Assembly (NCBI GenBank): GCA_038110465.1
Contig: JAYNJU010000010.1
Location: forward strand, 1 to 24,251
Reading direction: 5' to 3'
DNA: 24,251 bases
Source: Marisimplicoccus sp038110465
Lineage (GTDB): Bacteria; Bacteroidota; Bacteroidia; Flavobacteriales; Flavobacteriaceae
In this document: positions 14,830 to 22,860 of the stretch, one piece after another
How the letters are laid out: every line of letters starts with the position of its first letter
Position numbering within the stretch: the stretch's first letter is position 1
Notes under the pieces: model-generated
Told to the model about the DNA's origin: nothing
Database searches by the model: none
The model's input: only the letters and a program-made list of their open reading frames with translations
Made by a program: the position numbers and the translations under genes

Positions 14830-17610
14830 ATGAAAGATATTTCTTCAGTTGACCCAAAAAATAATATAATTATAAAAGGTGCTAGACTCCATAACCTTAA
14901 AAATATTGATGTAGTTATTCCAAGAAATAAGTTTACTGTTATTACAGGTCTTTCAGGATCTGGTAAATCTTCATTAGCATACGATACTCTTTATGCAGAG
15001 GGTCAAAGAAGGTATGTTGAAAGTTTATCTTCTTATGCCAGACAGTTTATGGGTAAGTTAAATAAGCCAAAAGTAGATTATATAAAAGGTATATCACCTG
15101 CTATAGCAGTTGAGCAAAAAATTAATACTTCAAATCCAAGATCTACTGTAGGAACAAAAACTGAAATTTATGATTACTTAAAGCTATTATTTGCTAGAAT
15201 TGGTAAAACGTATTCACCTATTTCTGGCAAGGTTGTTAAAAAAGATAATGTTTCTGATGTAGTTGATCACATACTTAATTATGATGAAAACAAAAAGTTA
15301 TTACTCCTCTGCCCCATTGAATCAAAAACAAAAAAAGATTCAAAAGAGAAGATTCAAATACTAAAAAAACAGGGGTTTGTAAGAATATTTCATAAAGGTG
15401 ATATTATAAAAATAGATGAAATCAATAACAATGAGCCATTAAATTTTAAGTTAGTTGTAGATAGAATAATAGTAAAACAAGATGACGATTTAAAATCTAG
15501 ATTATCTGATTCTATTGAACTATCATTTTATGAAGGTAAAGGCAATTGTTCAATCTATGAACTTGATACTAATAAGGAAATATATTTTTCTAATAAGTTT
15601 GAATTAGATGGGATAACCTTCCTTGAGCCTTCTATTCATTTATTTAGCTTTAATAATCCATTTGGAGCTTGCAAATTTTGTGATGGTTTTGGTGAAACAA
15701 TAGGAATTGATGAAGAACTAGTTATACCAAATAAAAATTTATCAATATATGATGATGCAATTGCGCCTTGGAGAGGAACAGGTCTAAGAAAGTATTATAT
15801 GAAATTGATTAACAATGCAGATAAATTTAATTTTCCAATTTATAAGCCATACAGTCAATTATCAAATAAAGAAATTGATACTCTTTGGAATGGTAACGAG
15901 CATTTTACTGGAATTAATAAATTTTTCAATTATTTAGAAAAGAAAAATTATAAAATTCAAAATAGAGTACTGTTATCAAGATATAGAGGTAAAACTTTAT
16001 GTAATAAATGTAAAGGAAGTAGGTTGAGAGAAGAATCAACTTATGTTAAAATCAATAATAAAAATTTATCTGAAATATTGTCTATGCCTATAAATGATTT
16101 AGAAGTATTCTTTAAAAAAATAAACCTAAAAGATAATGATAAGCAAATTTCTAAAAGAATTCTCAAAGAAATTAATAATAGAATAGATTATATGGTAAAT
16201 GTTGGACTTGGGTATCTTACATTAAATAGAAAAGCAAATACATTATCAGGAGGTGAAACTCAAAGAATCAACTTAGCGTCATCATTAGGTAGTAGTCTTG
16301 TTGGCTCAACGTATATACTTGATGAACCATCAATTGGTCTCCACTCAAGAGATAATAATAATTTAATTAAGATTTTAAAGAATCTAAAAGATATTGGTAA
16401 TACTGTTATTGTAGTAGAACATGATGAAGAAATAATTTTATCAGCTGACCATATTATAGATATTGGTCCAAAAGCAGGTACACTAGGAGGTGAAATAGTT
16501 GGATATGGAAATATAAATGAGTTATTAAAAACAGACACATTAACTTCTAAATATTTAAGAAAAGTTGAAAATATTGAAAAACCAAACTCTAGAAGAAAGC
16601 CATCTAATTTTATAAATGTAAATGGAGCAAAAGAAAATAATCTAAAAAATATAAATGTAAAAATACCTCTGGAGTGTTTGACAATGATTACAGGAGTATC
16701 TGGAAGCGGAAAATCAACTTTAGTAAAAAAAATAATTTATCCTGCTTTATTAAATTATTTTAGAGACTACACACAAAAGCCGGGAAAATTCAATGATTTA
16801 ACTGGTAATTTAAGCAAAATTAAATCTGTTCAATTTATTGATCAAAATCCCATAGGAAGATCATCAAGATCAAATCCTGTTACTTATTTGAAAGTTTATG
16901 ATGATATTAGAACCTTATATTCTAAAATTCCTCAAGCTAAATCAAAAGGATTTACATCAAAGTTTTTTTCATTTAATACCGATGGAGGAAGATGTGATGA
17001 ATGTAAAGGAGAAGGTGTAGTTAAAATTGAAATGCAATTTATGGCTGATGTTGAATTAGATTGTGAGATATGCAAAGGGAAAAGATTTAAAAACGAAATC
17101 ACTGCTATTAAATATAACGGTATAAGTATCGATATGTTACTTAATATGACAGTTGATGATGCTATTAATTTTTTTAGAAAATATAATCAGATCAAAATCG
17201 TTAATAAACTTATTCCTCTACAATCAGTTGGTTTAGGATATGTATCACTTGGACAATCATCTAATACTCTTTCTGGTGGAGAAGCACAAAGAATTAAACT
17301 TGCTTCTTTTATAGGTAAAGGAGATCAAATTGAAAAGACATTTTTCATTTTTGATGAGCCTACAACAGGTTTACATTTCCATGATGTAAAAAAACTTGTC
17401 AATACTTTTGAAAAATTGATAAAAATGGGTCATTCAATATTAGTAATTGAACATAATCTTGATATGATATCTTGTGCTGATCACATAATTGATTTAGGGC
17501 CTGAAGGTGGTGATAAAGGTGGAGAATTAGTTTTTGAAGGAACTCCTGAAGAGATTGTTAAGATAGATAGTTCATATACTGGTCAGTATCTAAAGAAAAA
17601 GATAGGATAA
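14830..17610 (+). CDS. uvrA: excinuclease ABC subunit A
   Basis: UvrA is the damage-sensing ATPase of nucleotide excision repair; a dimer with UvrB scans DNA and loads UvrB at lesions. The protein has 926 residues, normal for Bacteroidota. Two ABC modules are seen: Walker A 'GLSGSGKS' (40-47) with signature Ser473-Gly-Gly-Glu476, and Walker A 'GVSGSGKS' (622-629) with signature Ser815-Gly-Gly-Glu818, each followed by 'DEP' Walker B. The C-terminal zinc module is complete (Cys722, Cys725, Cys745, Cys748). In the N-terminal half Cys281/Cys284 and Cys391/Cys394 are present, but the CxxC that normally precedes 'FSFNxPxGAC' is replaced by 'KFELDGITF'. The gene follows nth by 22 bp and converges on the flippase gene with a 6-nt gap. 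Confidence 0.97.
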   Translation: MKDISSVDPKNNIIIKGARLHNLKNIDVVIPRNKFTVITGLSGSGKSSLAYDTLYAEGQRRYVESLSSYARQFMGKLNKPKVDYIKGISPAIAVEQKINTSNPRSTVGTKTEIYDYLKLLFARIGKTYSPISGKVVKKDNVSDVVDHILNYDENKKLLLLCPIESKTKKDSKEKIQILKKQGFVRIFHKGDIIKIDEINNNEPLNFKLVVDRIIVKQDDDLKSRLSDSIELSFYEGKGNCSIYELDTNKEIYFSNKFELDGITFLEPSIHLFSFNNPFGACKFCDGFGETIGIDEELVIPNKNLSIYDDAIAPWRGTGLRKYYMKLINNADKFNFPIYKPYSQLSNKEIDTLWNGNEHFTGINKFFNYLEKKNYKIQNRVLLSRYRGKTLCNKCKGSRLREESTYVKINNKNLSEILSMPINDLEVFFKKINLKDNDKQISKRILKEINNRIDYMVNVGLGYLTLNRKANTLSGGETQRINLASSLGSSLVGSTYILDEPSIGLHSRDNNNLIKILKNLKDIGNTVIVVEHDEEIILSADHIIDIGPKAGTLGGEIVGYGNINELLKTDTLTSKYLRKVENIEKPNSRRKPSNFINVNGAKENNLKNINVKIPLECLTMITGVSGSGKSTLVKKIIYPALLNYFRDYTQKPGKFNDLTGNLSKIKSVQFIDQNPIGRSSRSNPVTYLKVYDDIRTLYSKIPQAKSKGFTSKFFSFNTDGGRCDECKGEGVVKIEMQFMADVELDCEICKGKRFKNEITAIKYNGISIDMLLNMTVDDAINFFRKYNQIKIVNKLIPLQSVGLGYVSLGQSSNTLSGGEAQRIKLASFIGKGDQIEKTFFIFDEPTTGLHFHDVKKLVNTFEKLIKMGHSILVIEHNLDMISCADHIIDLGPEGGDKGGELVFEGTPEEIVKIDSSYTGQYLKKKIG

Positions 17611-17616
17611 ATTTAA

Positions 17617-19077
17617 CTACCATTTCTTATTAAACTTATCTATAAATATGTTTACGTCATCACTTAGCTTAAAAATATACGCAGCTAGTGTAAAAAGAAT
17701 AAACATTAAACTAGATTTTACTATAATATTTACAATTGGGTCAAATCCTAATTTCAAATTCGAAAAAACAATATAGGCTAAGACACTCAATAAAGCTATT
17801 TTTAATGTGTCCTTGCTGTAGGGATGCATTTTAAACTTATTGTATACCAGATATATTTTTAGTGTATTCATTAAGATTAAGACTATTAGAGTTGCATAAG
17901 CAGCACCAACTATACCATATATTTTTATCAAGTATATGTTTAAGACAACAGCTAATACTGATGAAAAAATAGAAAACCAAAATGTATAGTAATAATATTT
18001 AGAATTTGAAATAATATTATTGACACAACCAGTAGACATGGTGTAGAGTTTAGCAAATGAAACAATAATTACAATTGGTATTCCAATAGAGTATCCTTCT
18101 TGATTTAACATATTATAAAAATCGTCAAGATTTAATATTATCAAAAGAAAGAATAGACAAGCTACTAAAACTAGATTGGTTGAGCTTTTTTTATATAAGC
18201 TTTTGAGTTTTTTAAAATGTTTTTTATTTATAGAATTTGCAACAACAGGAGCTAGAATCTGAAACATTGCTCTTCCTGGTATTTCTATCACTGCAGCAAT
18301 AAAAACAGCTACAGAATAATATGCTACATTTTCAACTGTTAAAATTGAAGAAAGCATTGACTTGTCTATATCTAGAATAATACTGGATGCAGCACCTGAT
18401 AAAAAAATAAGCAAACAGTATTTAAATATTTCATTTATATCTTCTCTAAAACTGAAATTTATTTTGGGTTTAATAACATAAATAGAGTAAATAATAACTA
18501 TTATAAGCCTTAAGTAATATCCATAAATTAGAAATAATATAAAGTTCTCAAAGTCAATAAGACCTAGAGAAAAAGAAATCAGAAGAAAAGAAACCAGCAT
18601 TCTTGGATAGAGCTCCTTTAAAAAATTTCCAAAAACTGATTTTAACTTTACCCTCAACCATGAATAAAATACTTCAAAAAAAGCTGTTGAAAGTGCTATA
18701 AATAATATTACATAAGTGTACTTAGATAAACTTTGATCATTTTGAAATAAATATTCTTTTAACTGGTCGTAATAGTTATAAAATAATGGTATAAATAAAA
18801 CTGTTATTATAATTGGAAATAAAAGAGATAATGTTAATAAGCTATCTTTTTCTCTCTTTTTTGAATACTTTGAATAGAATCTGACAACTGCATGTTGAGT
18901 TCCAAAAGAGATAAAAGGTTGTATTATATTAGATATAGCCAATAAAGCAATAACAAGTCCTTGAAGTTTGCTTCCTAAAAATGTAGGATAGAGATAAAGT
19001 GTGTTAACTGCTCCAATGATAAAAGCAATTCCTATGCTTATTAAATTTAGAAAAGACTGCCTAACTACTATACCCAT
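17617..19077 (-). CDS. polysaccharide flippase, Wzx/MATE-like (MOP superfamily)
   Basis: A 486-residue integral membrane protein with about 12-14 predicted hydrophobic segments spread over its whole length. The N-terminus 'MGIVVRQSFLNLISIGIAF' and block 'FGTQHAVVRFYSKYSKKRE' are typical of Bacteroidota oligosaccharide flippases ('lipopolysaccharide biosynthesis protein' in many annotations). Such proteins move lipid-linked sugars from the inner to the outer face of the cytoplasmic membrane. Its start overlaps the end of the YfhO-like gene by 10 nt, so the two membrane proteins are co-translated. No glycosyltransferase or polymerase gene lies nearby, so the substrate is unknown. Confidence in a MOP-superfamily exporter is high; the substrate class is inferred. 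Confidence 0.87.
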   Translation of the reverse strand: MGIVVRQSFLNLISIGIAFIIGAVNTLYLYPTFLGSKLQGLVIALLAISNIIQPFISFGTQHAVVRFYSKYSKKREKDSLLTLSLLFPIIITVLFIPLFYNYYDQLKEYLFQNDQSLSKYTYVILFIALSTAFFEVFYSWLRVKLKSVFGNFLKELYPRMLVSFLLISFSLGLIDFENFILFLIYGYYLRLIIVIIYSIYVIKPKINFSFREDINEIFKYCLLIFLSGAASSIILDIDKSMLSSILTVENVAYYSVAVFIAAVIEIPGRAMFQILAPVVANSINKKHFKKLKSLYKKSSTNLVLVACLFFLLIILNLDDFYNMLNQEGYSIGIPIVIIVSFAKLYTMSTGCVNNIISNSKYYYYTFWFSIFSSVLAVVLNIYLIKIYGIVGAAYATLIVLILMNTLKIYLVYNKFKMHPYSKDTLKIALLSVLAYIVFSNLKLGFDPIVNIIVKSSLMFILFTLAAYIFKLSDDVNIFIDKFNKKW

Positions 19078-21473
19078 TTGTTTTTCTTATAGAGCATGTA
19101 TACTATTAAACTAAAGGTAATTATAATTGTAAATAATCTGACGTTTATTCCAGTTTTAACTATTTCGGGTGAAAAATAAAAATCAACTTGGTTAACTCCA
19201 GCGGGAACTTCCATTGCTCTTAGTAAATAGTTCATATCAAAATAACTAGTTTCTATACCATTAAGAAAAACTTTCCAACCAGAAGGATAATAAATTTCAG
19301 AAAACACTATCAATTGATTTGAAAGTGATTCAATCTTGTATGTTAAATGAGAAGATGAGTTTTTAATTTTTTGAATACTTACAAGATCATCTGAATTATA
19401 ATTCATAGAAATATCAGGTGGAATAGAACTTGAAAATGTAACCCCTACTCTTCTCAAGTCATTTTCTTTTAATTTATTTAAAACATCATCTGCGCTTTCT
19501 TGAGTAATTATTGAATCAATAGACCATGCATCTCCATATTTATCTGAATTTATATAAAGTTGATCTATGTTGTTTTCATCTTTTGCTATTATATATTTTA
19601 CATTTAATGAATTAAACAGTTTGTCATTATCGTGGTAAGAAAAGTATTCAAAAAATTCTTGATATCTTTTTAGTTTAGCAGCATGATAACCATTTAATGA
19701 ATTATGAAAGTATGCAGAGTTTGCATTCGATAATCCATTTGAAACATTAAATACTCTGAAGCTAGTTGAATCTTTTAATATTTCTTCATCAATACTTGTT
19801 TTCTGAAACGTGTTTATTGATTTATCTATAAATAAATCATTTGATATATATCTGTTATTAACATTAAATAGATCAATAAATACAATTAAAAAAATAATTA
19901 TAAATAAAGAATTTCTTCCCAAAACTTTATAAAGTCTTAAGCTGATAAATATTATCGATCCTATTATTATAGCTCGCAAAACATCTTTGGTAAAAATACT
20001 TTCTCTTTCATCAATAATTTTACTGAATATCTCTTGACCATAAGCATTCAAGTAATAACTATCATATAAACCAGAAAAAGAAAATGTATTCTTGATTATT
20101 AGTAAAATAATTAATGGAATAATAAATAGTAAAAAAGCTTTATTTAATTTTTTATCATTGTAGTCACTTAGGAATTTATTTAATCCAATAACAGCTATAA
20201 GAGGGACTACAAACTCAATTATAATTTGAATGGATGATACTGCTCTAAACTTATTATAAAAAGGAAAATATTCAATAAATAGGTTTGTAAGAAATGGAAA
20301 ATTTTTACCCCAAGAAAGTAACAAAGAGAGCATGAAAGATATTAATAACCACCATTTGAATGGACCTCTTACAACAAAAAGTGATAATAAAAAAAGAAAA
20401 AAAACAGAAGCTCCAATATATGCAGGGGCCTCAAGAATAGGTTGTTCACCCCAATAAGTTGGAACTGATTTGACAAAATCATCAGCTTGTTTTCTTGGAA
20501 CATTATTATCAATAAGAAATTTATGTAAATTGGAGTCTTCACCTATATCTTCAGATGAAGCACCACCTTGAATTCTTGGAGCAATTAAATTTAAACTTTC
20601 AAATATTCCATAACTGTACTGTGTGATATAATCATAGTCAAGACCAGATGAAATTTCTTTTTGGGATCCATCTGGATTTAACTTTAACTCACTTTGTGAT
20701 CTAGTTGAATATTTTGAATAATCATAAGTTGATAAGATATTAGGGGCGTTTAAACCAAGGGATAATATTCCAGCAATTATAAAGACTCCTATATATTTTA
20801 GAAATTGATTTAACTCATTTTTTTTGTATGAATCTATTAGATAAACAATAAAATAAACTCCAAGTAATAAAAGCATGTAATATGTCATTTGGTAATGATT
20901 TGCTCTTATTTGAAGTGAAATACCTAATAAGCTCACTATAAATCCAGGTAACATCTTGTTTTGCCTTAATAGGACTAATCCAGCAACCACTAAAGGAATG
21001 TATGCTATTGCTAGTGCTTTTGTATTATGTCCGACTTGAAGGATAATTAGTAAATAAGTTGAAAATGCAAAAGCTATTGATCCAAGAATTGCTTTTTTCC
21101 AAGGTATTTTAATTACCATTAAAAGAATATACATTGTAAGCAAGTACAAGAAAAGTGTATGTGCAGGTCTAGGAATGAATCTAAATAAATAATGAAACGG
21201 TGATAGTATATCATAAGCAAATCTTGCACCTAATTGGAATGTAGGCATACCACCAAAAGCATTGTCAATCCAGTATAATTCATCAGAAAAATTATCTCTG
21301 TTTTCTTGAATTTCTCTTGACATACTTTCATATTGATTTATATCAGATTGGAATAATTTTTTACCATTTAATAAAGGGTTATAAAATATCATAGATAATA
21401 CAGCAAATCCAATGGCAGTATATAAATGGATTAAAGATTTTCTGATAAGTACTTTATTAATCGATATCCTCAT
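19068..21473 (-). CDS. YfhO family membrane protein (GT-C-like)
   Basis: An 801-residue multi-spanning membrane protein. After the first hydrophobic segment (about 15-32) comes an extracytoplasmic stretch with 'SDELYWIDNAFGGMPTFQLG', acidic residues in the position of the GT-C catalytic loop. Some ten or more further membrane segments follow. Then a periplasmic domain ends in 'YYPSGWKVFLNG' and 'LRAMEVPAGVNQVDFYFSP', the standard YfhO C-terminal block, and a last membrane segment with basic tail. YfhO in Firmicutes is linked to glycosylation of lipoteichoic acid; Bacteroidota lack that polymer, so here the acceptor is unknown. The gene overlaps DUF4834 upstream (17 nt) and the flippase downstream (10 nt), which suggests a shared envelope-glycan task. 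Confidence 0.88.
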   Translation of the reverse strand: MRISINKVLIRKSLIHLYTAIGFAVLSMIFYNPLLNGKKLFQSDINQYESMSREIQENRDNFSDELYWIDNAFGGMPTFQLGARFAYDILSPFHYLFRFIPRPAHTLFLYLLTMYILLMVIKIPWKKAILGSIAFAFSTYLLIILQVGHNTKALAIAYIPLVVAGLVLLRQNKMLPGFIVSLLGISLQIRANHYQMTYYMLLLLGVYFIVYLIDSYKKNELNQFLKYIGVFIIAGILSLGLNAPNILSTYDYSKYSTRSQSELKLNPDGSQKEISSGLDYDYITQYSYGIFESLNLIAPRIQGGASSEDIGEDSNLHKFLIDNNVPRKQADDFVKSVPTYWGEQPILEAPAYIGASVFFLFLLSLFVVRGPFKWWLLISFMLSLLLSWGKNFPFLTNLFIEYFPFYNKFRAVSSIQIIIEFVVPLIAVIGLNKFLSDYNDKKLNKAFLLFIIPLIILLIIKNTFSFSGLYDSYYLNAYGQEIFSKIIDERESIFTKDVLRAIIIGSIIFISLRLYKVLGRNSLFIIIFLIVFIDLFNVNNRYISNDLFIDKSINTFQKTSIDEEILKDSTSFRVFNVSNGLSNANSAYFHNSLNGYHAAKLKRYQEFFEYFSYHDNDKLFNSLNVKYIIAKDENNIDQLYINSDKYGDAWSIDSIITQESADDVLNKLKENDLRRVGVTFSSSIPPDISMNYNSDDLVSIQKIKNSSSHLTYKIESLSNQLIVFSEIYYPSGWKVFLNGIETSYFDMNYLLRAMEVPAGVNQVDFYFSPEIVKTGINVRLFTIIITFSLIVYMLYKKNKWV

Positions 21474-21651
21474 AATCTATATATTCTCCATATTTATCAT
21501 TAGTTTTTTTCTTTTTAGAATTTGAGGTATCTCTGTTTTTTTGGTTATTGCTTGGAGTCTTAAATAAACTTGACAAGAGTATCTTAAAAATAGAAGGTAT
21601 TATATATCTTATAATTAGATATATAGTTAAAAAAACCAATAAAAACTTCAT
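21457..21651 (-). CDS. small membrane-anchored protein, DUF4834 family
   Basis: A 64-residue protein with one N-terminal hydrophobic segment ('MKFLLVFLTIYLIIRYIIP', residues 1-19, continuing to about 30), a very basic, Asn/Ser/Lys-rich linker and an acidic end 'YGEYIDYEDID'. This layout and ending fit DUF4834, a Bacteroidota-specific family of unknown function. I chose the ATG at 21651; the frame could open with TTG at 21669, but that codon lies inside a perfect TAnnTTTG -7 box, which fits a transcript beginning just before the ATG. The end overlaps the YfhO-like gene by 17 nt. It leads a three-gene membrane operon. A single-pass anchor with a cytoplasmic tail is my reading. Confidence 0.78.
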   Translation of the reverse strand: MKFLLVFLTIYLIIRYIIPSIFKILLSSLFKTPSNNQKNRDTSNSKKKKTNDKYGEYIDYEDID

Positions 21652-21666
21652 AAATAACGCCTTTAT

Positions 21667-21674
21667 CAAATTTA
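21667..21674 (-). promoter_or_regulatory. candidate -7 box for the DUF4834-YfhO-flippase operon
   Basis: On the minus strand this reads TAAATTTG, an exact TAnnTTTG match, ending 15 bp before the ATG at 21651. No TTG lies at the expected upstream spacing. If used, transcription would start around 21660, after the alternative TTG start at 21669, which supports the shorter DUF4834 reading. Confidence 0.4.
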
Positions 21675-21682
21675 ATCAAATC

Positions 21683-21712
21683 TTGAAAAATAACTATTTA
21701 TTGGTAACTTGC
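21683..21712 (+). promoter_or_regulatory. candidate promoter for the GNAT-like gene (TTG, 19 bp, TAACTTGC)
   Basis: TTG at 21683-21685, 19 bp, then TAACTTGC at 21705-21712. The spacing matches the Bacteroidota promoter, while the -7 box departs from TAnnTTTG at its last two bases. It would place the start of transcription within a few bases of the ATG at 21721, giving an almost leaderless mRNA. It overlaps the divergent DUF4834 upstream region. Confidence 0.28.
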
Positions 21713-21720
21713 TTTTCCAA

Positions 21721-22860
21721 ATGAACAAGGATTCAAATATTATTATAAAGGAAATAGAATCAAGTGATGATCTTAGAAAATTTGTGATGTTTCCTCATAA
21801 ATTGTACAAAGAATCTAAATATTGGGTTGCTCCTATTATCAAAGAAGAATTAGAGGTTTTAAATAAGAAAACAAATCCTGTTTTTAAAAATGCTATAGGT
21901 CATTATTTTCTTGCATATATAGATGGAAAAATAGTAGGAAGAATTGCTGCTCTTATAAATTGGGTTGAAGTTAATGATTTAAAGAAAAAGAAAGTTAGGT
22001 TTGGTTGGTTTGATTTTATAGATGACTTGAATGTCTCAAAAGCATTACTTGATAAAGTAATTGAAATTGGTAAAAGGAATAATCTAGAATTTATTGAAGG
22101 TCCTGTTGGGTTCTCAAATATGGACAAAGCAGGAATGTTAATAAAAGGTTTTGAAAAAAAGAATACCATGATCACTATGTATAATTATTCTTATTACCAG
22201 GATCACATGAAAGCTCATGGATATAATAAAATGGCTGAATGGGTTGAATATGAACTGAAAATAGCTAATTATGATGATTCACCTGAAAAAGTAAAAAAGT
22301 TTTCAGATTTAATTTTAAATAGATACAATCTAAAAAAATTGAACTTTAAATCTACTAAGGAAATAATTCCTTATGTAGATCAAATGTTTGATTTGCTGGG
22401 TAAGACTTATGATAAACTTCAGACCTTTGTTCCTATTCAAGATTATCAAATTAAACATTATAAGGATAAATACATTAAATATATCAATCCAGGATTTATA
22501 AAATGTGTGACAGATCAAGATGATCAACTTGTAGCTTTTGCAATTACTATGCCCTCTTTTTCAAGTGCACTTAAGAAAATAAATGGAAAGGTAAGTTTTA
22601 TAGGTTTGTTAAGATTGCTGTATGCTAAAAATTTCAACAATAAAGGATCGTTGTATTTGATTGGAGTTAGACCAGATTTTCAAAATAAAGGAGTTATTGC
22701 TATACTCTTTAATGAGCTTCAGAAATTTTACAACAAGTTTGGAATTAAAGAGGTTGAAACAAATCCAGAACTTATTGAAAATACAGCAATTCAGCAACTT
22801 TGGAAGAATTACGAGAACAATCAACACAAAAACAGGGCAACGTTCACAAAAGCTATTTAA
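21721..22860 (+). CDS. GNAT-like acyltransferase domain protein
   Basis: A 379-residue soluble protein that I place in the GNAT superfamily with moderate confidence. The ATG at 21721 is preferred over an in-frame TTG at 21709. The N-terminal half has 'FVMFPHKLYKESKYWVAPI' and 'HYFLAYIDGKIVGRIAALI', the latter like the beta-strand pair that opens a GNAT fold, plus 'EGPVGFSNMDKAGMLIKGF'. The C-terminal half has 'YLIGVRPDFQNKGVIAILF' (Gly315 onward), resembling the acetyl-CoA loop motif A (V-x-P-x-x-Q-x-K-G). The length suggests two tandem GNAT-like halves, as in some Bacteroidota hypothetical proteins that are labelled GTP cyclohydrolase or N-acetyltransferase in databases. No substrate is evident. 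mnmE starts directly after its stop (TAAATG). Confidence 0.72.
   Translation: MNKDSNIIIKEIESSDDLRKFVMFPHKLYKESKYWVAPIIKEELEVLNKKTNPVFKNAIGHYFLAYIDGKIVGRIAALINWVEVNDLKKKKVRFGWFDFIDDLNVSKALLDKVIEIGKRNNLEFIEGPVGFSNMDKAGMLIKGFEKKNTMITMYNYSYYQDHMKAHGYNKMAEWVEYELKIANYDDSPEKVKKFSDLILNRYNLKKLNFKSTKEIIPYVDQMFDLLGKTYDKLQTFVPIQDYQIKHYKDKYIKYINPGFIKCVTDQDDQLVAFAITMPSFSSALKKINGKVSFIGLLRLLYAKNFNNKGSLYLIGVRPDFQNKGVIAILFNELQKFYNKFGIKEVETNPELIENTAIQQLWKNYENNQHKNRATFTKAI

Noticed and set aside
16260..16538. Minus-strand frame inside uvrA
   Set aside because: It is antisense to the conserved ABC signature and Walker B region.
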